Positions 1 through 5,219 of a stretch of DNA of 5,219 bases are shown here, piece by piece. The position numbers and the translations under genes were made by a program. This DNA comes from a bacterium (GTDB lineage: Bacteria; Ratteibacteria; UBA8468; B48-G9; JAFGKM01): contig JAGHCG010000093.1 of NCBI GenBank assembly GCA_021160565.1, forward strand, positions 1 through 5,219. The letters are read 5' to 3'. Within the stretch, counting starts at the first letter, position 1. Each line of letters opens with the position of its first letter. Under the pieces are notes generated by a model. That model was not told the DNA's origin, ran no database searches, and saw nothing but the letters and a program-made list of their open reading frames with translations.

Positions 1-1094
1 GCAGAAGGAATTATATAATCTGGCGAAAGTTTATTTTCTGGAATATATTCTGCAATTGCATAACTGGCTGCCATTTTCATCTTTTCCGTTATTTTTCTTG
101 CTCCTGCATCAAATGTTCCTCTGAAAACACCTGGAAAAGCAAGAAGATTGTTTATCTGATTGGGAAAATCACTCCTTCCTGTCCCTATAATAAATGCACC
201 TGCTTTTTTTGCTTTCTCAGGAAGAATTTCCGGAACAGGATTTGCCATTGCAAAAATGATTGGGTTTTTCTTCATACTTTTCACCATTTCCTCACTTACA
301 ACTCCTGGAGCAGAAACTCCTATAAAAACGTCTGCTTTTTCCATCGCCTCTTTCAAACTTCCTTTTTTACTTTTTAACAAATATTTCAAAACTTCTTTTT
401 TTGCAAAATTCAAATCTTTCCTTTCTTCACATACAATTCCCTTACTATCACACAACACAATTTTTCTTGCTCCTGCATTATAAAGAAATTTCGTTATTGC
501 AATTCCAGCAGCACCTGCACCATTTATAACTATTTTTATTTCAGAGATTTTTTTCTCTGCAAGTTTCAAAGCATTTATCAAAGCAGCATAAACTACAATT
601 GCCGTCCCATGCTGGTCATCATGGAAAACAGGAATATCAAGTTTTTCAATCAATTTTCTTTCAATAAGGAAACACCTTGGAGCAGATATATCCTCAAGAT
701 TTATTCCACCAAAAACATCTGAAATTAAAATAACTGTTTTCACAATCTCATCAACATCCTGAGTTTTTATACAAACAGGAAAAGCATCAACTTTCCCAAA
801 TTCTTTAAAAAGTATTGCTTTCCCTTCCATTACAGGAAGGGCTGCTGCTGAACCAATATTACCAAGTCCCAAAACTGCACTACCATCTGTAACAATCGCA
901 ACTGTATTCCATTTTGAAGTATATCTGTAAATCAATGAAGGGTCTTTTTTAATCTCCCTGCATGGTTCAGCAACTCCTGGAGTATATGCAAGAGAAAGGT
1001 CTTTTTCTGTTTTCAGTTTAACTTTTGATTTTACTTCTATTTTCCCTTTATGTTTCTGATGAAAAACAAGAGATTGTTTAAATATATCTTTCAT
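1..1094 (-). CDS. Malic enzyme (malate oxidoreductase, decarboxylating), 3' end cut by window edge
   Basis: Predicted to oxidise and decarboxylate malate to pyruvate and CO2 with NAD(P)+ in the cytoplasm. I translated the minus strand from the ATG at 1094-1092: 364 codons are open to the window edge with no stop. Family landmarks seen: YTPGVAEPC at residues 37-45 with the catalytic Tyr37; [11 protein letters not shown] at 71-81; the catalytic Lys92 in MEGKA; the metal-binding pair Glu134-Asp135 in INLEDI; HDDQHGT at 158-164; a Rossmann loop GAGAAG at 192-197 followed by Asp216; MANPVPEI at 283-290; [12 protein letters not shown] at 305-316. This is the short bacterial type (usually about 380-450 residues, the same type as the N-terminal half of E. 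coli MaeB), so roughly 20-80 residues are missing. Whether a phosphotransacetylase domain follows, as in MaeB, cannot be seen. NAD versus NADP preference is not settled. The ATG overlaps the hppA stop codon as ATGA, and no good Shine-Dalgarno precedes it, so translation is probably coupled to hppA. Confidence 0.95.
   Translation of the reverse strand, partial: MKDIFKQSLVFHQKHKGKIEVKSKVKLKTEKDLSLAYTPGVAEPCREIKKDPSLIYRYTSKWNTVAIVTDGSAVLGLGNIGSAAALPVMEGKAILFKEFGKVDAFPVCIKTQDVDEIVKTVILISDVFGGINLEDISAPRCFLIERKLIEKLDIPVFHDDQHGTAIVVYAALINALKLAEKKISEIKIVINGAGAAGIAITKFLYNAGARKIVLCDSKGIVCEERKDLNFAKKEVLKYLLKSKKGSLKEAMEKADVFIGVSAPGVVSEEMVKSMKKNPIIFAMANPVPEILPEKAKKAGAFIIGTGRSDFPNQINNLLAFPGVFRGTFDAGARKITEKMKMAASYAIAEYIPENKLSPDYIIPS
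1091..1094 (-). other. ATGA stop/start overlap between hppA and the malic enzyme gene
   Basis: On the minus strand the four bases read ATGA. The TGA (1093-1091) ends hppA after Leu-Phe-Lys, and the ATG (1094-1092) starts malic enzyme in another frame. The bases just upstream are AT-rich hppA codons without a GGAG-like element. This layout usually means termination-reinitiation coupling. Both protein ends fit their families well, so the overlap itself is firm; the coupling is inferred. Confidence 0.85.
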
Positions 1095-3184
1095 TTAAAT
1101 AGAGAAACTTTTATTATAAATCCGGCAAAAACAATAGAAACTATTGACATTAACTTTATCAAAATATTAAGAGATGGACCTGCTGTATCCTTGAATGGGT
1201 CTCCTACAGTATCTCCTGTAACTGCGGCTTTGTGAGCATCTGTTCCCTTTCCTCCAAAATTCCCTTTTTCAATAAATTTCTTTGCATTATCCCAGGAAGC
1301 ACCAGCATTTGCCATCATAATTGCCACAGCAAAACCACTTGTTAACGCTCCAACGAGAAGTCCAAGAACTCCTTCAGTTCCAAGTAAAACTCCTATTATA
1401 ACAGGAAGAAGAATTGTCAATACAGAAGGTAATACCATTTCTTTCTGTGCTGCTTTAGTACATATATCAACTGCCTTGGCATAATCAGGTTTTGCTTTTC
1501 CCTCTATCAGTCCTTTTATTTCCCTGAATTGTTTTCTCACTTCTTCAATTATTTGCTGGGCTGCCCTTCCAACAGCTCTCAATGCCATTGAAGAGAAAAA
1601 GAAAGGATACATTGCTCCAATAAATACTCCAACAAGAACCCTTACATTCATAACTGAAAAATCTATTTTCCCACCAAGAATGTGAACATGGTCTTTATAA
1701 GCAGCAATTAAAGCAAGAGCTGTTAAAGCAGCAGAACCTATAGCAAACCCTTTTCCTGTTGCTGCTGTTGTGTTTCCCAGTGCATCAAGAGCATCTGTTC
1801 TCTGTCTCACATAAGGAGGTTGATGAGTCATTTCAGCATTTCCACCTGCATTATCCGCAACTGGTCCATAAGAGTCAGTAGCAAGTGTTATACCCAGAGT
1901 ACTTAAAAGTCCCACTCCTGCAAGTCCTATTCCATAAAGACCAATTGCAGGATTATGTAAACCTCCTGGAAGAACAAAAGCACATATGGTAGCAACAACA
2001 ACAGTCAAAACAGGGGCTATTGTTGATAACATTCCAGTTGCAATTCCCTCTATTATTACGGTTGCATGACCTGTTAGAGAAGCTTTTGCCACATTTCTCG
2101 TTGGAGTGTAATTGTCAGATGTGAAATATTCTGTGAAAAATCCAATAATTACTCCAGCTACAATTCCACTGAGCACAGACCCGTAAAGTCCTACATACTC
2201 TTTTCCCAGGATTTTAATAATTGCAAAATATGAAAAGATTAAGATAAGAATTGATGCTGAATAAACTCCTCTCCTCAATGCTTTTAACAAATTTCCCTGT
2301 GTGGCTTCTTCTCTAACTCTTACAAAAAATGAACCTATAATTGAGGAAATAACTCCAAGAGTTGCAATAACCATAGGAAGAGATACACCTTTAAGTCCAA
2401 GACCAGCAGCATAAGCAAGAGCCATTGTTGCTATTATTGAATCAGTGTAGGATTCATAGAGGTCTGCTCCCATACCTGCTATATCTCCAACATTATCTCC
2501 TACATTATCTGCAATAACTGCTGGATTTCGTGGGTCATCTTCAGGTATTCCTGCTTCAACTTTTCCAACAAGGTCTGCTCCAACATCTGCTCCTTTTGTA
2601 TAAATTCCTCCGCCAACTCTTGCAAAAAGAGCCTGAGCACTCGCTCCCATTCCGAAACAAATCATTGTGGATGTAATATATCTTAACCTTTCTTCTATCC
2701 CAATTCCTTTCGCTTTATAGTAAAAAGTCAAAAGATTATACCATATACTTATATCAAGAAGAGCAAGACCCACCACAACCAGACCCATAACAAGACCTGC
2801 TGAAAATGCTATCCTTAAAGCAGCATTCAATGAATCTCTTGCAGCAAAAGTTGTCCTTGCAGATGACTTTGTGGCTACTGTCATTCCTATATATCCACTT
2901 AAAGCAGAGAAAAAACCCCCTGTTAAAAATGCAAAAGGAACAAAAATTGGCAAATATTTAAACTTGGAAAGAGTCAGTAATATGAGAAAAACAATTCCAA
3001 AAAATATACCAACTCCCTTATACTGTCTTTTTAAGTATGCTTTTGCTCCAATTCTTATAGCTTCTGCAACTTCTATCATTTCTGGAGTACCTTCTTTTTT
3101 CTTCAAAATATTTCTGGTAAGAAAATATGTAAATGTAAGAGCAAAAACGGAACCAATAATAGTAATTATCTGGGAGTAATCCAT
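1091..3184 (-). CDS. hppA: Membrane-bound ion-translocating pyrophosphatase, K+-dependent, probably Na+,H+-pumping
   Basis: Hydrolyses cytoplasmic PPi to two phosphates and uses the energy to pump Na+ and/or H+ out across the cell membrane. The 697 residues are hydrophobic throughout and fit the usual 16-helix fold and length. The substrate site is plain: [20 protein letters not shown] at 191-210, then [20 protein letters not shown] at 215-234, the [19 protein letters not shown] region around 434-452 (Asp437, Asp444, Asn445), and [15 protein letters not shown] at 657-671. GNTTAATG at 470-477 has Ala474 and Gly477, as in K+-dependent enzymes; K+-independent ones carry Lys and Thr there. Arg189, Asp241, Glu244 and Lys677 match the ion-gate residues, with Glu244 in the position found in Na+-transporting members. 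Thr88, Phe92, Asp144 and Met174 match the reported Na+,H+-PPase signature. The ATG at 3184 follows a good Shine-Dalgarno 13 bases after pth. The family is certain; ion choice is predicted. Confidence 0.97.
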   Translation of the reverse strand: MDYSQIITIIGSVFALTFTYFLTRNILKKKEGTPEMIEVAEAIRIGAKAYLKRQYKGVGIFFGIVFLILLTLSKFKYLPIFVPFAFLTGGFFSALSGYIGMTVATKSSARTTFAARDSLNAALRIAFSAGLVMGLVVVGLALLDISIWYNLLTFYYKAKGIGIEERLRYITSTMICFGMGASAQALFARVGGGIYTKGADVGADLVGKVEAGIPEDDPRNPAVIADNVGDNVGDIAGMGADLYESYTDSIIATMALAYAAGLGLKGVSLPMVIATLGVISSIIGSFFVRVREEATQGNLLKALRRGVYSASILILIFSYFAIIKILGKEYVGLYGSVLSGIVAGVIIGFFTEYFTSDNYTPTRNVAKASLTGHATVIIEGIATGMLSTIAPVLTVVVATICAFVLPGGLHNPAIGLYGIGLAGVGLLSTLGITLATDSYGPVADNAGGNAEMTHQPPYVRQRTDALDALGNTTAATGKGFAIGSAALTALALIAAYKDHVHILGGKIDFSVMNVRVLVGVFIGAMYPFFFSSMALRAVGRAAQQIIEEVRKQFREIKGLIEGKAKPDYAKAVDICTKAAQKEMVLPSVLTILLPVIIGVLLGTEGVLGLLVGALTSGFAVAIMMANAGASWDNAKKFIEKGNFGGKGTDAHKAAVTGDTVGDPFKDTAGPSLNILIKLMSIVSIVFAGFIIKVSLFK

Positions 3185-3190
3185 TTTCTT

Positions 3191-3198
3191 CTCCTTTT
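3191..3198 (-). promoter_or_regulatory. Ribosome binding site of hppA
   Basis: The minus strand reads AAAAGGAG, with six bases between it and the ATG at 3184. It overlaps the last base of the pth stop codon (TAA at 3200-3198), so ribosomes ending pth finish on top of the hppA initiation site. It fixes the hppA start. Confidence 0.8.
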
Positions 3199-3758
3199 TA
3201 TCTGTTAAACTCTGTCATTGCTTTTTCAACTCCGCTTTTTATTATCATCTCACATGCATCTGCCGCTTTTTTTATTGATGTGGATATTATCTTTTTTTCA
3301 TGAGGAAGGAAAGGAGAGAGAACATAATTTATATATGAAGTTTCCGTTTCTCTCCCTCCTATTCCTATTCTCACTCTTATAAAATCTCTGCTTGAAAGAA
3401 TTTCCATAATTGAAATCACTCCCTTATGTCCACCTGCTCCCTTTCCAATACCAATTTTTATTTTCCCCAGTGGAATGTCAAGGTCATCATGTATCACTAT
3501 TAAATTTCCCAATTCAAGATTATATCTTTCAACAATTCCTTTTACAGCAATTCCACTTTCATTCATGAATGTTTTTGGTTTACATAATATAATAAAAAAA
3601 TTTTCTATTTTTATCTTCCAGCCTCTGAAATATTTACTCTTTATTACTTCTTCTGGTTTATGCCTTTTCCTTAATTCATCTATAACTTTAAAACCTACAT
3701 TATGCCTTGTTTCTCTATATTTCAAACCAGGATTGCCAAGACCAACAACAATCTTCAC
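3198..3758 (-). CDS. pth: Peptidyl-tRNA hydrolase (bacterial Pth type)
   Basis: Cleaves the ester bond of peptidyl-tRNAs dropped from stalled ribosomes, freeing the tRNA for reuse; cytoplasmic and usually essential. The 186 residues match the usual length (about 185-200). Motifs seen: VGLGNPG at 5-11 with Asn9; TRHNVG at 17-22 with the catalytic His19; PKTFMNESG at 61-69 with Asn66; IHDDLDIPLG at 89-98 with Asp91, which orients the histidine; GKGAGGHKG at 105-113; RVRIGIG at 128-134. At the place of E. coli Asn114 (GGHNG) this protein has Lys112 (GGHKG), which I recall from other bacterial Pths, so it need not mean loss of function. The start is GTG at 3758-3756. An in-frame TAA lies two codons upstream, and that TAA is the rplY stop, so the start is forced. 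With three bases between the genes and no strong Shine-Dalgarno, translation is likely coupled to rplY. The rplY-pth pair is a widespread bacterial arrangement. Confidence 0.97.
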   Translation of the reverse strand: MKIVVGLGNPGLKYRETRHNVGFKVIDELRKRHKPEEVIKSKYFRGWKIKIENFFIILCKPKTFMNESGIAVKGIVERYNLELGNLIVIHDDLDIPLGKIKIGIGKGAGGHKGVISIMEILSSRDFIRVRIGIGGRETETSYINYVLSPFLPHEKKIISTSIKKAADACEMIIKSGVEKAMTEFNR

Positions 3759-3761
3759 CTT

Positions 3762-4448
3762 TTACTCTGTTTTCTCTTCTTTCTCTTCTTCCTTTTCCTT
3801 TCTTCTCTCTTCTGCTTTTTCTTCAGATATTACTTCTGGCTCTGCTTCTTCCTCTTCTGCAACTTTTTCCTCCTCAGCAGATACCTTTGGTGCAAGGATA
3901 GATACTACAACTTTTTCTTCATCTTCCACAATTCTTATTTTTTCCGGAACTTTTATATCCTTTACAAGAAGTGCATCTCCTATATCTAAGTTGGAAATAT
4001 CAACTTCTATTGCTTCAGGCATATCTTTTGGAAGTGCTTCAATTACTATTTCTCTCAATTCATGTTCAAGTATTCCCCCTTTCTCAATTCCAGGGCTTTC
4101 TCCAACAAGATGAACAGGAACTTCCATGGTAATTGGTTTATCCATTCTTATCCTGCAAAAATCAAGATGGATTATCTCTCCTCTTATTGGGTCTACCTGA
4201 ATTTCCTTAAGTATTGTCTTATAAACTTTTTCCTCCCCATTACTTTTTACCACAAGGTCTGCCATAATATTATGTGCCTCAAGACCTCTTATTTTCTTTT
4301 CAGTTTCTTTCTTATCAAGTTGAATTAAAACTACCTCTTCACCACCCCCGTAAAGAATCCCTGGGATTAATCCCTTACTTCTCAATTTCCTCGCAACTCC
4401 TTTTCCTTTCCCTTCTCTGACGTGAGCAAAAAACTTCTTTTCTTCCAT
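3762..4448 (-). CDS. rplY: Ribosomal protein L25, long TL5/CTC form
   Basis: Binds 5S rRNA in the central protuberance of the large subunit; the long form is also called CTC, a general stress protein in Bacillus. The 228 residues show an N-terminal L25 domain (about 1-97) with GVARKLRSKGLIPGILYGG at 17-35 and the hallmark KEIQVDPIRGEIIHLDF at 81-97. The C-terminal TL5-type beta domain (about 100-187) contains GGILEHELREIVIEALP at 124-140 and IEVDISNLDIGDALLVKDI at 147-165. Residues 190-228 form a Glu/Lys-rich tail, common in this family and probably disordered. The start is the ATG at 4448-4446, 24 bases after the tRNA, because it has a near-perfect Shine-Dalgarno and begins the L25 domain at once. 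A longer frame with ATG at 4517 would add 23 residues coded by tRNA sequence and is rejected. The gene is first among the proteins of the operon and followed by pth. Confidence 0.96.
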   Translation of the reverse strand: MEEKKFFAHVREGKGKGVARKLRSKGLIPGILYGGGEEVVLIQLDKKETEKKIRGLEAHNIMADLVVKSNGEEKVYKTILKEIQVDPIRGEIIHLDFCRIRMDKPITMEVPVHLVGESPGIEKGGILEHELREIVIEALPKDMPEAIEVDISNLDIGDALLVKDIKVPEKIRIVEDEEKVVVSILAPKVSAEEEKVAEEEEAEPEVISEEKAEERRKEKEEEKEEKTE

Positions 4449-4453
4449 CAAAA

Positions 4454-4463
4454 CCACCTCCTT
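4454..4463 (-). promoter_or_regulatory. Strong ribosome binding site of rplY
   Basis: The minus strand reads AAGGAGGTGG, close to the full anti-16S consensus, five bases before the ATG at 4448. It is the strongest Shine-Dalgarno in the window. It decides the rplY start against the upstream in-frame ATG inside the tRNA. Confidence 0.88.
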
Positions 4464-4472
4464 AATATGAAA

Positions 4473-4544
4473 TGGGCGCGGATGGATTCGAACCATCAAC
4501 CCCCGCGTTATCAGCACGGTGCTCTGCCATTGAGCTACGCGCCC
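4473..4544 (-). tRNA. trnI: tRNA-Ile, anticodon GAT
   Basis: Decodes AUC/AUU isoleucine codons. The full cloverleaf folds without mismatch: acceptor GGGCGCG/CGCGCCC (4544-4538 with 4480-4474), D arm GCTC-AATGGCA-GAGC, anticodon stem CCGTG/CGCGG (one T-G pair), loop CTGATAA with anticodon GAT at 4512-4510, five-base variable loop GGGTT, T stem GATGG/CCATC with loop TTCGAAT. The discriminator is A at 4473, as expected for Ile. T12-A23 and C4-G69, known Ile identity pairs in E. coli, are present; position 29-41 is G-C rather than C-G. A15 pairs logically with T48 in place of the common G-C Levitt pair. No CCA is encoded, so a CCA-adding enzyme must complete it. G+C is 45 of 72, far above its surroundings. 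No 16S, 23S or tRNA-Ala flanks it, so it is a stand-alone gene. Its promoter lies about 11 bases upstream of the mature 5' end's predicted transcript start. Confidence 0.97.
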
Positions 4545-4562
4545 TTTTCCATAGTCCTGTAT

Positions 4563-4591
4563 ATTATAATAATTTTATTTTTTATTTTCAA
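4563..4591 (-). promoter_or_regulatory. Sigma70-type promoter for tRNA-Ile and the downstream operon
   Basis: The minus strand carries TTGAAA (4591-4586) and a perfect TATAAT (4568-4563) separated by 17 bases, the ideal spacing. Transcription should start near 4556, about 11 bases before the tRNA 5' end, as is usual for tRNA genes. With no terminator visible farther left, it may drive rplY, pth, hppA and malic enzyme as well. The region is so A/T-rich that chance matches to the -10 box are easy, but the -35, the spacing and the location together are convincing. Confidence 0.75.
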
Positions 4592-4597
4592 ATTAAA

Positions 4598-4627
4598 TCA
4601 GGTGGGAAACTTTTTATTTCTCCCTGA
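4598..4627 (-). terminator. Weak possible terminator after the TM-helix protein gene
   Basis: Eight bases after the TAA of the membrane protein gene, the minus strand has TCAGG and CCTGA (4627-4623 and 4602-4598) flanking an inner GAAA/TTTC stem with a seven-base loop. It is followed by the T-rich stretch TTTAATTT. The stem is short, has an internal loop, and the T-run is broken, so this is a poor intrinsic terminator. The placement between a finished gene and a new promoter is what makes it plausible. Confidence 0.35.
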
Positions 4628-4634
4628 CTGTAAT

Positions 4635-5219
4635 TTACTCCTCTTTTTTTTCTTTTTTAATTGCCTTCTCAATATATTCCTTTACAATATCCTTTGCACC
4701 AAGAGCAAATGCAAGAGCAAGTCCAAAACAGAAAGCACTCAGAACAATTATAAAAACATTTCCAATAAAATTCGTTGCTATCCCTATATGCTGAAGAGCT
4801 ACCACTGCTCCAAAAGTAATTATTGCTCCCTGGGTAATTTTACCAAGAAGAGATGCTTTTTCAATTCCTGCATTACCTGCTGAAGTTCTGACAATTCCAC
4901 TGAAGAAATTACCAAGAAAAAGAGAAAATATGAAAATTAAAAGACCCAGAATGAATTTCGGAATAAATCCAAGAAGTGAATCTATAACAGTTGATGGAAT
5001 TGAAATACCAGCAATATTGATTGAAATAAAAATAACAACAAGCATAACCAACCAGTAAACTCCTATTCCAAGAAGTTCAGAAACATTTTTTGTTATATTC
5101 CCTTTTTCAAGTAAACTTTTAAGTCCACTTTCTTCTGCAAGTTTATCAATTTTTATAATCTTAAAAAATCTTGTTACAAGCATCATTATAAATTTTGCCA
5201 CTATCCATCCGATTAAAAA
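4635..5219 (-). CDS. TM-helix-repeat membrane protein (mechanosensitive-channel-related), 5' end outside window
   Basis: An integral membrane protein resembling the 'conserved TM helix' family (PF05552 type), often annotated as mechanosensitive ion channel; its substrate and role are not known from this sequence. 194 residues are visible. The frame stays open to the right edge and reads FLIGWIVAKF, which is the typical first helix of the family, so the true start lies beyond 5219. The GTG at 5201 is an internal valine. Then come KIDKLAEESGL (visible residues 23-33), a helix at about 50-71, one at 86-110, one at 128-148, and one at 152-175 ending FALGAKD, followed by a charged tail rich in Lys and Glu. 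Residues about 44-111 and 118-185 look like two copies of one two-helix unit. The C-terminal beta domain of true MscS is absent. The TAA is at 4637-4635; its own promoter lies outside. Confidence 0.75.
   Translation of the reverse strand, partial: FLIGWIVAKFIMMLVTRFFKIIKIDKLAEESGLKSLLEKGNITKNVSELLGIGVYWLVMLVVIFISINIAGISIPSTVIDSLLGFIPKFILGLLIFIFSLFLGNFFSGIVRTSAGNAGIEKASLLGKITQGAIITFGAVVALQHIGIATNFIGNVFIIVLSAFCFGLALAFALGAKDIVKEYIEKAIKKEKKEE

Noticed and set aside
91..478. A 19-base direct repeat (91-109 and 460-478) inside the malic enzyme gene
   Set aside because: Both copies encode Ala-Gly-Ala-Arg-Lys-Ile at unrelated positions (about residues 207-212 and 330-335) expected in the family; it looks like chance similarity in AT-rich codons.
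160..483. Plus-strand reading frame of 107 codons inside the malic enzyme gene
   Set aside because: It is antisense to well-conserved malic enzyme sequence, has low-complexity hydrophobic content and matches no family.
2871..3179. Plus-strand frame of 102 codons opposite the hppA 5' part
   Set aside because: Antisense shadow of the hppA transmembrane region, with no independent support.
3475..4113. Plus-strand frame of 212 codons rich in Ser and Phe, plus two overlapping shorter ones (3702-3989, 3707-3901)
   Set aside because: These are antisense to pth and rplY; the Ser/Phe runs are the complement of the Glu/Lys codons in the L25 tail. No ribosome site or family resemblance.
4473..4544. 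tRNA gene as a possible integration (att) site
   Set aside because: There is no integrase, no repeated tRNA 3' end nearby, and the flanks are housekeeping genes.
4422..4883. Plus-strand frame of 153 codons crossing the tRNA
   Set aside because: It runs antisense through the rplY start, the tRNA, the promoter and the TM-helix gene, so it cannot be a sensible gene.
1..5219. An undescribed defence, mobile or biosynthetic system
   Set aside because: Every open stretch above about 90 bases is covered by a recognised housekeeping family or the TM-helix protein; no repeats, toxin-antitoxin pairs or unknown gene clusters are seen.

Overview
The window is an AT-rich (about two-thirds A+T by eye) stretch of bacterial chromosome in which every supported gene lies on the minus strand, so it is best read from right to left. 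Dense packing, a Shine-Dalgarno consensus, a sigma70-type promoter and bacterial family members (L25/CTC, Pth) point to a bacterium. The membrane pyrophosphatase looks potassium-dependent and sodium-coupled, which suggests an anaerobic or energy-limited lifestyle. I cannot name the lineage; a poorly cultivated group near the PVC/FCB or Clostridia side would fit, but that is only a guess.

Layout from right to left. (1) 5219-4635: the 3' part of a membrane protein built from repeated 'conserved TM helix' units, related to the membrane part of mechanosensitive channels. Its start lies beyond the window. (2) 4634-4545: a 90-base intergenic gap holding a weak possible terminator and a clear promoter (TTGAAA, 17 bases, TATAAT). 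(3) 4544-4473: tRNA-Ile(GAT). (4) 4448-3762: ribosomal protein L25/CTC (rplY). (5) 3758-3198: peptidyl-tRNA hydrolase (pth). (6) 3184-1091: membrane-bound ion-pumping pyrophosphatase (hppA). (7) 1094-1: malic enzyme, cut by the left window edge about 365 residues in.

From the promoter leftward nothing looks like a terminator, and the gaps are 24, 3, 13 and -4 bases. The tRNA and four proteins therefore probably form one transcription unit. The first half serves translation: an isoleucine tRNA, a 5S-rRNA-binding ribosomal protein, and the enzyme that recycles peptidyl-tRNA. The second half serves energy and carbon metabolism: a PPi-driven Na+/H+ pump and a pyruvate-forming malic enzyme. Biosynthesis of tRNA-charged amino acids and nucleic acids releases PPi, so the pump would recover energy from it; that link is inference.

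I see no mobile element, CRISPR array, phage gene or undescribed system. The most informative points are the pyrophosphatase residues that predict dual Na+,H+ pumping, the ATGA overlap joining the pump to malic enzyme, the tRNA-led operon, and two gene starts that naive ORF calling would get wrong.
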